The translations under genes were made by a program, and so were the position numbers. This document shows, one piece after another, positions 10,743 through 20,417 of a DNA stretch of 50,016 nucleotides (positions are counted from its first letter, which is position 1; the number at the start of each line of letters is the position of its first letter). Origin of the DNA: an uncultured Rhodospirillaceae bacterium (lineage in GTDB: Bacteria > Pseudomonadota > Alphaproteobacteria > Rhodospirillales > Magnetospirillaceae); the NCBI GenBank assembly GCA_903899885.1, contig CAIULK010000197.1, positions 1 to 50,016 on the forward strand, given 5' to 3'. Under the pieces are notes generated by a model, which saw only the letters and a list, made by a program, of their open reading frames with translations, did no database searches and was not told the origin of the DNA.

Positions 10743-11455
10743 GCCTGGATTGGTCGACGCTGGCGTTGCAGGCGGTCAATTTTCTGGTTTTGGTCTGGCT
10801 GCTGCAACGATTCCTGTACCGCCCGGTGCTGGCCGCGATCGATCGCCGCCGCGCCGAGACCTCGGCGTTGCAGACCCAGGCGGCGGATGCCCAAGCCAAG
10901 GCCGAGGCGGCCGAACGCGAATGGCATGACCGCCAGCGCGCCTTCGAGGCCGAAATCGCCGGATTGCGCCATGCCGCCGAGGCCGACGCCCAGCGCCGCG
11001 CCGACGCCGTGCTGGCCGAAGCGCACCTTCAAGCCGAGCGGATCCTCGCCGACGGCCGGGTTGCCCTGGCCGCCGAACGCCGCGCGGTTCGCGCCGATTT
11101 GGAACACCTCGCCGCCGCCCTATCAACGCGCTTGGCCGCCCGCCTGCTGGCGGTGGTGGCCCCCGGCGTCGGCGCGGCACCCTTTCTCAGCCTTCTGGAA
11201 CAAGGTTGGACCGCCTTGCCGGCCGATCAGCGGGCGTTGCTGGCCGGTGCCCGCCTGGAGGTGGCGCCGCCGCTCGGCGTGGCCGAACAGGAGCATTGGC
11301 GGCAAAGACTGGGCGCGGCCGACGTCGCCGAACGCCCCGATTTGATCGCCGGGGCCGCGTTGGTTGGCCGTTCGGCGGTGTTGCAGGTCAGCTGGGCCGA
11401 TGCGTTGGCGAAGGCGGAAGCCGGGATGGTGAGCGATGCCGACCTTGACGGATGA
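10739..11455 (+). CDS. atpF: N-type ATPase subunit b with delta-like C-terminal region
   Basis: This protein has 238 residues, long for a b subunit. An N-terminal membrane helix (about residues 8-27) is followed by a long Ala/Glu/Arg-rich coiled coil to about 130. Then comes a globular region ending in DLIAGAALVGRSAVLQVSWADAL, which resembles the C-terminal segment of delta subunits (PELIGGV...). The operon has no atpH, so the extension probably replaces delta as the link to the top of F1; this fits the known absence of a separate delta gene in N-ATPase operons. It overlaps atpE by four bases and atpA by twenty. Confidence 0.9.
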   Translation: MSLDWSTLALQAVNFLVLVWLLQRFLYRPVLAAIDRRRAETSALQTQAADAQAKAEAAEREWHDRQRAFEAEIAGLRHAAEADAQRRADAVLAEAHLQAERILADGRVALAAERRAVRADLEHLAAALSTRLAARLLAVVAPGVGAAPFLSLLEQGWTALPADQRALLAGARLEVAPPLGVAEQEHWRQRLGAADVAERPDLIAGAALVGRSAVLQVSWADALAKAEAGMVSDADLDG

Positions 11456-12944
11456 CGTGGCCCGCTGGGCCGAACGGGCAACGGATACCGCCGCCCAAGC
11501 GAGTGTCGATGCGGTCTCGCACGAATTGGGGCGTGTCGAGCGGATCGGCGACGGGGTGGCCACGGTGTCCGGCTTGGCGACCGCGCGCCAAGATGAAATG
11601 CTGCGCTTCGCCAATGGTGCGCTGGCCATGGCGGTGACGCTGGAACCGGGCCGGATCGGCGCGGTTTTGCTGTCGCCGTCCGATGGCATCGCCGCCGGGT
11701 CGGCGGTGGCGCGCACTGGCGACGTGGTCCGCGTGCCGGTCGGCGAGGCGTTGCTGGGCCGGGTGGTCGATCCCTTGGGCCGCCCGCTCGACGGCGGCCC
11801 CATGCCCAAGTGCCGCGCCAGCGAACCGGTCGAACGCCCCGCGCCCGCGATCGTCGATCGGGAAGCGATCGGCCAGCCCTTGGCCACCGGCATCACGGTA
11901 ATCGACGCGATGATCCCGATCGGGCGCGGCCAGCGCGAGCTGATTATCGGCGACCGCAAAACCGGCAAGACCGCCATCGCCGCCGATGCGGTGATCAACC
12001 AGAAGGACAGCGACGTCATCTGCGTGTGGGCGGCGATCGGTCAACGGACCTCGTCGGTCAATCATTTGATCGACACGGTGGGCCGCCTGGGTCCGAGGGA
12101 CCGCACGATCTTCGTGGTCGCCGAGGCCTCGGGGCCATCGGGTTTGGCGTGGCTGGCCCCTTACGCCGCCTGCACGATGGCCGAATATTTCTGCGAGCAG
12201 GGCCGCGACGTTCTGCTGGTGATCGACGATTTGACCCGCCACGCCGCCATCCACCGCGAGGTGTCGCTGCTGCTCCGCCGCCCGCCGGGGCGCGAGGCCT
12301 ATCCCGGCGATATTTTCTATGCCCATTCCCGCCTGCTGGAACGCGGCTGCCGCCGCGCCGACGTCTTGGGCGGCGGGTCCTTGACCATCTTGCCGATCGC
12401 CGAGACCCAGGGCGGCAACCTCACCGCCTATATTCCGACCAACCTGATTTCGATCACCGACGGCCAGATCATCCTGGACCCCAAATTGTTCAACGAGGGG
12501 CAAAAACCGGCGGTCAATGTCGGGTTGTCGGTTTCCCGCGTCGGCGGCAAGGCGCAGCCGCCGGTGCTGCGCCAACTGGCCGCCTCGCTGCGCCTGGATT
12601 ACGCGCAATTCCTGGAACTGGAGGTCTTCACCCGCTTCGGCGCGATGGCCGACGAGCGGACGCGACGCGCGGTCGAACACGGGCGGCGCATCCGTTCGCT
12701 GCTGATCCAGCGCAACACCGCCGTGCGCCGCCTGTCGGAGCAAGCCGCCGGTCTGCTGGCCCTGGGCGAGGGATTGCTCGACCCCTTGGAACCGGCGGCG
12801 GTGGATGCCTTCAAGAACGGCTTGGCCGACTGGCTGGAGGCCACCTGTTCCGACATCGCCCACCCGATCGACGAGACCGGCGCGCTGGGCGACGCCGGGC
12901 GTGCCGATCTTCTGGAACGCCTGAAGGGATTCGCCGGATCATGA
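11436..12944 (+). CDS. atpA: N-type ATPase subunit alpha
   Basis: The 502-residue noncatalytic alpha subunit carries the P-loop GDRKTGKT (about residues 172-179), the helicase-like EASGPSGLAWLAPY stretch, and LLVIDDLTRHA. It starts within the end of atpF (20-base overlap), and its TGA overlaps a second ATG at 12941 (ATGA). That ATG opens a 39-codon ORF and not atpG, unlike the other junctions in this operon. The lysine in place of the usual glutamine in GDRQTGKT is a small lineage variation. Confidence 0.96.
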   Translation: MPTLTDDVARWAERATDTAAQASVDAVSHELGRVERIGDGVATVSGLATARQDEMLRFANGALAMAVTLEPGRIGAVLLSPSDGIAAGSAVARTGDVVRVPVGEALLGRVVDPLGRPLDGGPMPKCRASEPVERPAPAIVDREAIGQPLATGITVIDAMIPIGRGQRELIIGDRKTGKTAIAADAVINQKDSDVICVWAAIGQRTSSVNHLIDTVGRLGPRDRTIFVVAEASGPSGLAWLAPYAACTMAEYFCEQGRDVLLVIDDLTRHAAIHREVSLLLRRPPGREAYPGDIFYAHSRLLERGCRRADVLGGGSLTILPIAETQGGNLTAYIPTNLISITDGQIILDPKLFNEGQKPAVNVGLSVSRVGGKAQPPVLRQLAASLRLDYAQFLELEVFTRFGAMADERTRRAVEHGRRIRSLLIQRNTAVRRLSEQAAGLLALGEGLLDPLEPAAVDAFKNGLADWLEATCSDIAHPIDETGALGDAGRADLLERLKGFAGS

Positions 12945-13060
12945 GCCGGGGTGAGATCCAGCGGCCATTGAGGCTGCGGCCAAGCGGGCGGACGCCCGCG
13001 CCCGGCGAGGGGCAGAATGAAGTCATAACCGCCGACCTTCTTGGAGGTCGGCGGTCATGA
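12941..13060 (+). CDS. Candidate 39-residue ORF between atpA and atpG
   Basis: The ATG at 12941 overlaps the atpA stop (ATGA) and the TGA at 13058 overlaps the atpG start (ATGA), so ribosomes leaving atpA could pass through this ORF to atpG. The product begins MSRGEIQRPLRL, is rich in Arg, Pro and Gly, and has no membrane segment or recognisable domain. Its first three codons match those of atpG because of the flanking direct repeat. It may be only a translational bridge kept open after an insertion. Whether a stable peptide is made is unknown. Confidence 0.35.
   Translation: MSRGEIQRPLRLRPSGRTPAPGEGQNEVITADLLGGRRS
13028..13055 (+). promoter_or_regulatory. Hairpin covering the atpG ribosome binding site
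   Basis: ACCGCCGACCT (13028-13038) and AGGTCGGCGGT (13045-13055) form a perfect 11-base-pair stem with a six-base loop. The Shine-Dalgarno GGAGG at 13043-13047 lies across the loop and first stem bases, and the atpG ATG begins at 13057. In the folded RNA, atpG initiation would be partly blocked unless ribosomes translating from upstream open the stem. No T-run follows, so it is not a typical terminator. Confidence 0.6.
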
Positions 13061-13905
13061 GCCGGGCCGATGGCGTGGCGCTTCGGATCAAAAGCATCGC
13101 CCAATTGCGCGAGGTGGTCGCGGCGATGCGGTCCTTGGCGGCGGTGCGCATGCAGCAAGCGGCGATGATGCTGGACGGCGCGCGGCGCTATGGCGACATC
13201 ATCGGGGCCGCATTGTCGCAGGCCTTGACCTTGAATGGCGGCCCGGCCTCGCCGCCAGCGGGGCTTCCCCGCCTCGCCTTGCTGGTCTTCGCGCCGGAAC
13301 ACGGTTTCGTCGGCGGTTATGCCGATGCGTTGGGCGAGGCGGTGCAGGCCGCCGCGCCTAATTTGGTGCTGATGGTCGGCGCCAAGGGGGCGCAGACCCT
13401 GACGGAATTGGGCCGGGTGCCCGATTGGGGCATTGCGATGGCCTCGCACGCCGGGGCGTTGCCCGAGGTGGCGGGCCGGATTGCCGACGAAGTCTCGCGT
13501 TTGGCGGCCCAAGGCGCTTTCAGCCGGGCCGATATGCTGTTCGGCCGTACCGGCGAGGGGGGGCGCTGGCGCATCCAACGCCATCCGTTGTTGCCCGCCG
13601 ATCTGTCGCGATTCCGCAAGGACGGCGGCACGGCGCCGCCGCTGCATCACTTGGCCCCCGCCGACTTGCTGGACAAGCTGGTCGAGGAACATGTGCTGTC
13701 CGAACTGATGCTGGCCGCCACCGAAGCCCTGGCCGCCGAAAACGCCGCCCGCCTGCAAGCAATGACCACGGCGGGCGACAATATTGAACGCAAGCTCGAC
13801 GAATTGACCGGTCAGGAACGGGTGTTGCGCCAGGAACAGATCACCGAGGAGCTGCTTGACGTGGTCACCGGGGCGGAACGATTGTTCCGCGAGGAGGGAG
13901 CATAA
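13057..13905 (+). CDS. atpG: N-type ATPase subunit gamma
   Basis: The 282-residue central-stalk subunit has the long N-terminal helix (VALRIKSIAQLREVVAAMRSLAAVRM), a Rossmann-like middle part, and the long C-terminal helix with ENAARLQAMTTAGDNIERKLDEL, close to the MxxATxNA pattern of gamma subunits. It couples c-ring rotation to the alpha-beta hexamer. It completes the set beta, epsilon, Q, R, a, c, b, alpha, gamma. The gene is preceded by GGAGG inside a hairpin and ends four bases from a convergent gene; no hairpin plus T-run is seen after it. Confidence 0.93.
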   Translation: MSRADGVALRIKSIAQLREVVAAMRSLAAVRMQQAAMMLDGARRYGDIIGAALSQALTLNGGPASPPAGLPRLALLVFAPEHGFVGGYADALGEAVQAAAPNLVLMVGAKGAQTLTELGRVPDWGIAMASHAGALPEVAGRIADEVSRLAAQGAFSRADMLFGRTGEGGRWRIQRHPLLPADLSRFRKDGGTAPPLHHLAPADLLDKLVEEHVLSELMLAATEALAAENAARLQAMTTAGDNIERKLDELTGQERVLRQEQITEELLDVVTGAERLFREEGA

Positions 13906-13909
13906 CCCG

Positions 13910-14245
13910 TCAGCGCAGGAACAGTTTGAGGCAGACGAGAAGAAGGCCGGTTTGCGCCAGCAAAAGACCGATCATCCATTTGATCATGTCGATCTTCAGA
14001 TCTGCGGCCTTCACATCCATTCGGTGCTCGAGTCCATCGATTCTTGCTCCGAGCCGATGCTCGACCTCGTCGATTTTCGCTTCAAGCCGATGCTCGACGT
14101 CGCCGATTTTCGTTTCAAGCCGGTGTTCGACTTCCAGTAGATCGGATTTGCTCGACGCTTGGCTATCGACCAGCTCGGCAAGCGCCGTCACCTGCTCGAC
14201 CGAGAACCCGGCCGCCTGTAACTTAAGAACCGCCGATGCGCTCAT
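13910..14245 (-). CDS. DUF1640/CCDC90-family coiled-coil membrane protein
   Basis: This 111-residue protein has a short N-terminal head (LKLQAAGFSVEQVTALAELV), then four 11-residue repeats: VEHRLETKIGD, VEHRLEAKIDE, VEHRLGARIDG and LEHRMDVKAAD. A C-terminal membrane anchor follows (about residues 88-110, MIGLLLAQTGLLLVCLKLFL). This head-stalk-anchor plan is that of prokaryotic CCDC90/MCUR1 relatives, which form trimeric right-handed coiled coils. Their bacterial function is unknown. It runs tail to tail with atpG, only four bases apart, and is probably transcribed from its own promoter in 14246-14322, where I see no strong consensus. Confidence 0.75.
   Translation of the reverse strand: MSASAVLKLQAAGFSVEQVTALAELVDSQASSKSDLLEVEHRLETKIGDVEHRLEAKIDEVEHRLGARIDGLEHRMDVKAADLKIDMIKWMIGLLLAQTGLLLVCLKLFLR
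14048..14146 (-). repeat. 33-base tandem repeat encoding hendecads
   Basis: On the plus strand, units beginning TTCAAGCCGATGCTCGAC at 14081 and (with changes) at 14114 and 14048 repeat every 33 bases, matching the 11-residue repeats of the DUF1640 protein. The DNA identity of the central units suggests recent duplication. Confidence 0.75.
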
Positions 14246-14322
14246 GTTTCTCGCTTCCCCGCGATAACGTAACCCTCAAAGAGTATCACGCTCCGCCGGT
14301 TCGTCGCTACCGGGAGAAATCG

Positions 14323-15429
<1,107 letters not shown>

Positions 15430-16044
15430 TCAAGAACTATATGTTTTTGCTCGATTCTCGGCTTCGCGGACCGGGGCGAAGCTGCGGCGGTGGTGGATCG
15501 TGGGGCCAAGGCGAGCGAGAGCCACAAGATGTTGTGCACTGCCGTATCCGGCGTTGCTCTCCCAACCGAATCCGGGGAACTGTTTGGCCAGTTCGGTCAT
15601 GATGCGGTCGCGGTGAACCTTGGCCACCACCGAGGCGGCGGCGATCGACAGGCTTTTGCCATCGCCCTTGACGATGCAGGTCACCGGGCAGGGGAGTTTG
15701 GGGGCACGGTTGCCATCGACCAGCGCCGCGTCGGCCGAACGGCCCAAGGCGGCATAGGCGCGCTCCATCGCCAGCATCGCGGCGTTCAGGATGTTGAGGC
15801 GGTCGATTTCCTCGACCGAGGCTTGGCCGATGCCCACCGTGGCGGTCGCCAGGATTTGGACGGCCAGCACCTCGCGCCGTTTCGCGGTCAGCTTTTTCGA
15901 ATCGTCGAGATGCTCATGGCGGACGGACGGGTCGAGGATGACCGCCGCCGCCACAACCGGCCCGGCCAGCGGGCCGCGCCCCACCTCGTCCAGGCCGACG
16001 ACGATGCCGCCGACGGCCTGTTCGAAGGTGAAGTCGGGCGGCAT
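15430..16044 (-). CDS. rnhB: Ribonuclease HII
   Basis: This 204-residue enzyme removes ribonucleotides from DNA and RNA from RNA-DNA hybrids in the cytoplasm. The opening VGLDEVGRGPLAGPV carries Asp19 and Glu20, and ALVDGN carries the next acidic residue. SLSIAAASVVAKVHRDRIM and GYGSAQH are the other conserved blocks. Start ATG 16044 overlaps the TGA of the upstream aldolase-dehydrogenase gene (TGATG), and the family start lies here although the frame is open much further upstream. The C-terminus is slightly extended (ENRAKTYSS). Confidence 0.95.
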   Translation of the reverse strand: MPPDFTFEQAVGGIVVGLDEVGRGPLAGPVVAAAVILDPSVRHEHLDDSKKLTAKRREVLAVQILATATVGIGQASVEEIDRLNILNAAMLAMERAYAALGRSADAALVDGNRAPKLPCPVTCIVKGDGKSLSIAAASVVAKVHRDRIMTELAKQFPGFGWESNAGYGSAQHLVALARLGPTIHHRRSFAPVREAENRAKTYSS

Positions 16045-18086
16045 CAGCGCAACGAGGCTTCGATGTTGCCGCCGTCCACGGTGACCGTGCAGGCGGTGGT
16101 TTTGTCCGCCTTGGCCAGCCAGACGAAGGCATCGGCGACGTCCTCGGCGGTGACTTCCCGGCCCAGCAGATTGCCCGCCATATAGTCTTGTTCCGACACC
16201 CCGCGCGCCTTGGCCCGGCTGGCGATCATCTCGTCGGTCAGCAGGCCGCTGCGGATGCGGTCCGCGTTGACCGCGTTGGCGCGCACCCCGTCGCGCCCGT
16301 GATCGAGCGCGTATTGCTTCATCAAGAATAGGGTCGCCGCCTTGGGCAGGCCGTAGGGGCCGAACGCCTTGCCGGGGTTCAGCGCCTGCTTCGAGGTGTT
16401 GAACAGCAAACAGCCGCCGGTTCCCTGCGCCCGCATCACCCGCACCGCGTTGCTGGCGACACATTGGTGGGCGAAGAAGTTCAGTTCGAACGACCGGCGC
16501 AATTCGTGATCGGTCAACAGGCCGACCGCGCCCTGCCACGCCGCCCCGGCGTTCGAGACCACGATATCGACCCCGCCGAACGCCGCGCACACCGCGTCGA
16601 ACGCGGCCTTGACTTGCTCCGGCTTGGTGACGTCGCAGGCCAGCCCCAAGGCGGTGGCCCCGCATTTCTTAGCCGCCGCCGTGGCGGCCGCCGCGTCGAG
16701 ATCAAGGATCGCCACCTCGGCGCCCTCGCGGGCAAAAGCCCGGGCCACCGCCAGACCGATTCCCGATCCGCCGCCAGTAACCATCGCGATTTGACGGGCC
16801 AACGGCTTCTCGCCGCCCTTGCCCAGCTTGGCTTGTTCCAGCGACCAATATTCCATGTCGAATAGGTCGGCTTCGGGCAGCGGCTGGAAACGGCCGACCG
16901 CTTCGGCGTCGGTGATGGTCGCCACGGTGTTCTCGGCGACGTCGGCGGCGATCGCCGCATCCTTCTTCGACAGGCCCATGCCGAAAAGTCCCAAGCCCGG
17001 TACCAGCACGACGCGCGGCATCGGGTCCAGCTCGGTCTTGGCGGGCACCGCCTTGGCGTTGTTGCGGGCGAAATAGGCGTGATAGCGGCCGATGTAATCG
17101 CCGACGGCGGCCAGCACATCATCCTTCCAGCCGCCCAGCGGTCCGGTCGGCGGCGGCACCACCAGCGGCATTGCCTTGGTGCGGATGACGTGATCGGGGG
17201 TGACCACGCCGCGTTGGCTGTAATCGGGCACCTCGGTGCCGCCCGCGTAGGCGCGGATCGCGTCGGAGGTGCGGAAATCCAGAACCCAGCGCCGCCACGC
17301 CCCGCCGTGGCCCGGAATCGACACGGCGCCGCGCAGGATGGGCGCCACCTCGGATACCGGGGCCAGGTCGCCCTCGATCGAAGCGGAGGTGAACACCACG
17401 GTTTTGCGGCCCTTGGTCAAGCGCGCCTCGGCCCGGCTGACCATGTCGATCATCCGCTCATAGGATTCCCGGGCGGTTTCGCCAAAGGTGAAGATGCCGT
17501 GCTTGATCAGGATCAGGCCCTTGACTGTGGGGTCCAGTTCGAACACCTCGGCCGCGCATTTGGCCAGCGCGAAGCCCGGCATGACATAGGGGACATAGCC
17601 CATCTCGGCGCCATACACCTCGCGGCATAGGGCCTCGCCGTCCGGCTGGTCGGTCAGCGACAACACCGCCGAGGCATGGGTGTGGTCGATGAATTTATGC
17701 GGCAGAAAGGCGTGCAACAGGGTTTCGACGGAAGGGTTGGGCGCCGAGGCGTCCATCAGATTGATCCGCTGCTCGTTGACCATCGCCTCGTCGGATAACC
17801 GGTCCAGCGTGCGCAGCCGAAAAAGCGGCGCCATCCGCACGGCGGGTAACCCGGCCGGTTCGATGCTGGCCATGTCCCAGCCCGACCCCTTGACGCACAG
17901 CACCTCGACCGTATCCCCCAAAAGGTCGGTCACGGTGGTCTTCACCGAGGTATTGCCGCCGCCGTGCAGCACCAGCTTGGATTCGGCCCCCAACAGGCGG
18001 CTGGTATAGACTCGCAAACCGATATCGCGGTGACCCCAGCGGGTGGCGTAATTGTCGGCCTCGGCCTCGGACCACAAGGATTTCAT
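16044..18086 (-). CDS. Bifunctional class II aldolase / short-chain dehydrogenase
   Basis: This 680-residue fusion has an N-terminal class II (AraD/FucA/RhaD-like) aldolase of about 400 residues with the phosphate loop [10 protein letters not shown] and metal-binding histidines in DHTHAS and KHGIFTF. A C-terminal short-chain dehydrogenase follows, with TGGGSGIG, an Asp ending strand 2 (ILDLD, favouring NAD), the NAG motif and a catalytic Ser plus Tyr-x3-Lys (YGLPK). The annotated relatives are called rhamnulose-1-phosphate aldolase/dehydrogenase, but the ATGA overlap with an MtnA-like isomerase suggests a different substrate, methylthioribulose- or deoxyribulose-1-phosphate. The aldehyde released would pass to the dehydrogenase. 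Start ATG 18086 follows AAGGA. Confidence 0.9.
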   Translation of the reverse strand: MKSLWSEAEADNYATRWGHRDIGLRVYTSRLLGAESKLVLHGGGNTSVKTTVTDLLGDTVEVLCVKGSGWDMASIEPAGLPAVRMAPLFRLRTLDRLSDEAMVNEQRINLMDASAPNPSVETLLHAFLPHKFIDHTHASAVLSLTDQPDGEALCREVYGAEMGYVPYVMPGFALAKCAAEVFELDPTVKGLILIKHGIFTFGETARESYERMIDMVSRAEARLTKGRKTVVFTSASIEGDLAPVSEVAPILRGAVSIPGHGGAWRRWVLDFRTSDAIRAYAGGTEVPDYSQRGVVTPDHVIRTKAMPLVVPPPTGPLGGWKDDVLAAVGDYIGRYHAYFARNNAKAVPAKTELDPMPRVVLVPGLGLFGMGLSKKDAAIAADVAENTVATITDAEAVGRFQPLPEADLFDMEYWSLEQAKLGKGGEKPLARQIAMVTGGGSGIGLAVARAFAREGAEVAILDLDAAAATAAAKKCGATALGLACDVTKPEQVKAAFDAVCAAFGGVDIVVSNAGAAWQGAVGLLTDHELRRSFELNFFAHQCVASNAVRVMRAQGTGGCLLFNTSKQALNPGKAFGPYGLPKAATLFLMKQYALDHGRDGVRANAVNADRIRSGLLTDEMIASRAKARGVSEQDYMAGNLLGREVTAEDVADAFVWLAKADKTTACTVTVDGGNIEASLR

Positions 18087-19183
18087 GAACGACCCTTTTC
18101 CGGAAACAGCGTGGACAGACCCTCGGGACTGGCCGGACAACGGCCCCGCTCGGTGATTAGCCACGTGACGAGACGGGCGGGGGTGACGTCGAACGCGTAA
18201 TTCGCGGCCGCCGATCCGTCGGGGGGAAGTTGCACCGACACCACGTTTCCATCGGCGGTCTTGCCCGAAATGTGGGTGACCTCGGCCTCGTCGCGCAGTT
18301 CGATGGGGATTTCGGCGACCCCGTCGGCCACCGTCCAATCGATGGTCGGGCTGGGCAGGGCGACCGCGAAGGGCACGCCATTATCGGCGGCGGCCAATGC
18401 CTTCAGATAGGTGCCGATCTTATTGCAGACATCCCCGGTCCGCGTCGTGCGGTCGGTGCCGACGATCACCAGATCGACCAGTTTGTGCTGCATCAGATGG
18501 CCACCGGTATTGTCGGCGATCACCGTGTGCGGCACGCCGTGCCACGACAGCTCGCGCGCGGTGAGCGCGGCACCCTGATTGCGCGGCCGAGTCTCATCGA
18601 CCCAGACATGCACCGGCAAACCGGCGTCGAACGCCTTGTAGATCGGAGCCAGCGCGGTGCCCCAATCGACGGTGGCCAGCCAACCGGCGTTGCAGTGGGT
18701 CAGGATATTGATGGTTTCGCCCGGCGCCTTTTTCGCCGCGATCTCGCGGATCAAGGCCAGACCGTGATCGCCGATCGCCGAACAGATCGCCACGTCCTCG
18801 TCGGCGATGGCGGCGGCCTGGGCATAGGCGGCGGGCAGCCGGTCGGCGGGCGACAGCGACGCCAGCGAGTCCATCATCGCGTCCAGCGCCCATTTCAGAT
18901 TGATCGCGGTGGGCCGGGTGGCGTGCAAGGTGTCATACGCGGCGCGAAGCGCGGGCAACGAGCTGTCGGCGCGCGCCGCCAAGGCCATGCCGTAAGCGGC
19001 GGTCGCCCCGATCAAGGGGGCACCGCGCACCCACATATCCTTGATCGCCCGGGCGGCGTCATCCAGCGAGCGCAGGGTAACGGTGACCAGTTCGTGCGGC
19101 AGCCGGGTCTGATCGATGATCTCGACCCCCCAACCGTCGGCCGCCAGCCAAATGGTGCGGGTGGGCTTGCCGTTGATTTTCAT
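18083..19183 (-). CDS. mtnA: MtnA-like S-methyl-5-thioribose-1-phosphate isomerase
   Basis: The 366-residue aldose-ketose isomerase of the eIF2B-related family has [23 protein letters not shown], the catalytic cysteine in [12 protein letters not shown] and the catalytic aspartate in [18 protein letters not shown]. MtnA converts methylthioribose-1-phosphate to the ribulose form in methionine salvage; close relatives do the same with 5-deoxyribose-1-phosphate. No mtnB, mtnC, mtnD or mtnP is in the window, and the next gene is an aldolase fusion, so the pair may run a DHAP-type shunt and not the classical cycle. It overlaps the aldolase by four bases and lies four bases downstream of the DUF1015 gene. 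Confidence 0.9.
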   Translation of the reverse strand: MKINGKPTRTIWLAADGWGVEIIDQTRLPHELVTVTLRSLDDAARAIKDMWVRGAPLIGATAAYGMALAARADSSLPALRAAYDTLHATRPTAINLKWALDAMMDSLASLSPADRLPAAYAQAAAIADEDVAICSAIGDHGLALIREIAAKKAPGETINILTHCNAGWLATVDWGTALAPIYKAFDAGLPVHVWVDETRPRNQGAALTARELSWHGVPHTVIADNTGGHLMQHKLVDLVIVGTDRTTRTGDVCNKIGTYLKALAAADNGVPFAVALPSPTIDWTVADGVAEIPIELRDEAEVTHISGKTADGNVVSVQLPPDGSAAANYAFDVTPARLVTWLITERGRCPASPEGLSTLFPEKGRS

Positions 19184-19187
19184 GTCT

Positions 19188-20417
19188 TCAATCCAGCGGA
19201 TAGCTGACCATGCCGTCGGCCAGCTTGGGTTCGAACCAGGTCGATTTGGGGGGCATCACCTCGCCCGCCTCGGCGACGGCGACCAAATCTTCCATCCGGG
19301 TTGGGAACAGGGCGAAGGCCGCCGCCATTTCGCCGGAATCGACGCGGCGTTCCAATTCCTCCAGGCCGCGTTTGCCGCCGACGAAGTCGATCCGCTTGTC
19401 CTTGCGCAAGTCCGTGATCCCCAGGACCGGGGCCAACAGGCGGTTCGACAGCAAGCTGACATCGAGGCGGCCCACCGGGTCGCTTTCGGGCGGTAGCGCC
19501 CGGGTGGGGGTCAGGCGGTACCATTGACCGGGAAGATAAAGGCCGACCTCGCGCGGATGGGCCGGTTTCGCCTGCCCGCTGACCGCTTCCACGGTGAAAT
19601 CCGCCGTCAGCGCTTTCAGGAAGGCGGCCTTGTCCAGGCCGTTCAGATCCTTGACCACGCGGTTATAGTCGAAGATCTTCATTTCCTGGATCGGGAAGGT
19701 CACCACCAGGAAGGACTGGGCAAGGTCGTTGCCGGCCCGCGCCTTGGCCACCCGCGAGGCCGCCGCCGAACGGTGATGACCGTCGGCGATGTACAAGGCG
19801 GGCATCGAATCGAAGGCGGCCGTGATGCTGGCGATGGTGTCCGCATCGTCGATCACCCACAGGGTGTGGGTGTTGCCGTCGGGGGCGGTTACCTCGTAAT
19901 CCGGCTTGCCGGATGTTGCCGCCTGAATCGCGGCGGCGACGGCGGGGTGATCGCGGTGGGCCAGCAGGACCGGGCCGGTTTGGGCGTTGCAGGCGTCGAT
20001 CTGGCGGACCCGGTCGTCTTCCTTGTCGGGACGGGTGAATTCGTGCTTGCGAATCCGGTTGGCGTCATAGGCCGCCACCGAACCGCCGCCGACCAGCCCA
20101 GTCTGCACGTGATCGCCCATTTTCAGGCGGTAGACATAGAAACAATCCACCGCGTCGCGGCGCAGAACGCCGTGACCGACCATATGGTCGAGATTTTCCC
20201 GCGCCTTGGCATAGACCTCGTCGCAATACAGATCGATGCCTTCGGGTAGATCGATCTCGGGCTTCGAGATGTGCAGGAAGCTCCACGGATGGCCCGCCGC
20301 CATATCGCGGGCCTCGGCGCTGGAGAGCACGTCGTAGGGCGGGGCCGCGACCTCGGCCGCGAACAACGGCGCCGGCCGCAAACCCCGAAACGGACGAAGC
20401 AAAGGCACCCCGCTCAT
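19188..20417 (-). CDS. DUF1015 (SerK-like) family protein
   Basis: This 409-residue protein has the DUF1015 landmarks: [12 protein letters not shown] at the start, [26 protein letters not shown], and the strongly conserved [14 protein letters not shown] in the middle. Archaeal members include SerK, an ADP-dependent free-serine kinase, but most bacterial members are uncharacterised and I cannot assign a substrate. It overlaps the protease gene by four bases upstream and stops four bases before mtnA, so it is probably cotranscribed with the salvage genes. No membrane segment is evident. Confidence 0.87.
   Translation of the reverse strand: MSGVPLLRPFRGLRPAPLFAAEVAAPPYDVLSSAEARDMAAGHPWSFLHISKPEIDLPEGIDLYCDEVYAKARENLDHMVGHGVLRRDAVDCFYVYRLKMGDHVQTGLVGGGSVAAYDANRIRKHEFTRPDKEDDRVRQIDACNAQTGPVLLAHRDHPAVAAAIQAATSGKPDYEVTAPDGNTHTLWVIDDADTIASITAAFDSMPALYIADGHHRSAAASRVAKARAGNDLAQSFLVVTFPIQEMKIFDYNRVVKDLNGLDKAAFLKALTADFTVEAVSGQAKPAHPREVGLYLPGQWYRLTPTRALPPESDPVGRLDVSLLSNRLLAPVLGITDLRKDKRIDFVGGKRGLEELERRVDSGEMAAAFALFPTRMEDLVAVAEAGEVMPPKSTWFEPKLADGMVSYPLD

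Larger units (their letters stand above)
12939..13066 (+). repeat. 12-base direct repeat TCATGAGCCGGG flanking a 104-base insert
   Basis: TCATGAGCCGGG occurs at 12939-12950 and again at 13055-13066, a period of 116 bases. The first copy contains the atpA stop and a start codon; the second contains the atpG start. The arrangement looks like a target-site-type duplication or slippage product that moved atpG away from atpA. Two hairpins lie inside (12984-12999 and 13028-13055). Confidence 0.75.

Noticed and set aside
11388-12863. Minus-strand open frame of 491 codons opposite atpA
   Set aside because: Shadow of a fully supported alpha subunit; no recognisable motif.
11810-12940. Plus-strand frame inside atpA leading into the 39-codon ORF
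   Set aside because: It lies in the +1 frame of atpA with Arg-rich shadow composition. Only the tail from the ATG at 12941, with overlaps at both ends, is worth keeping.
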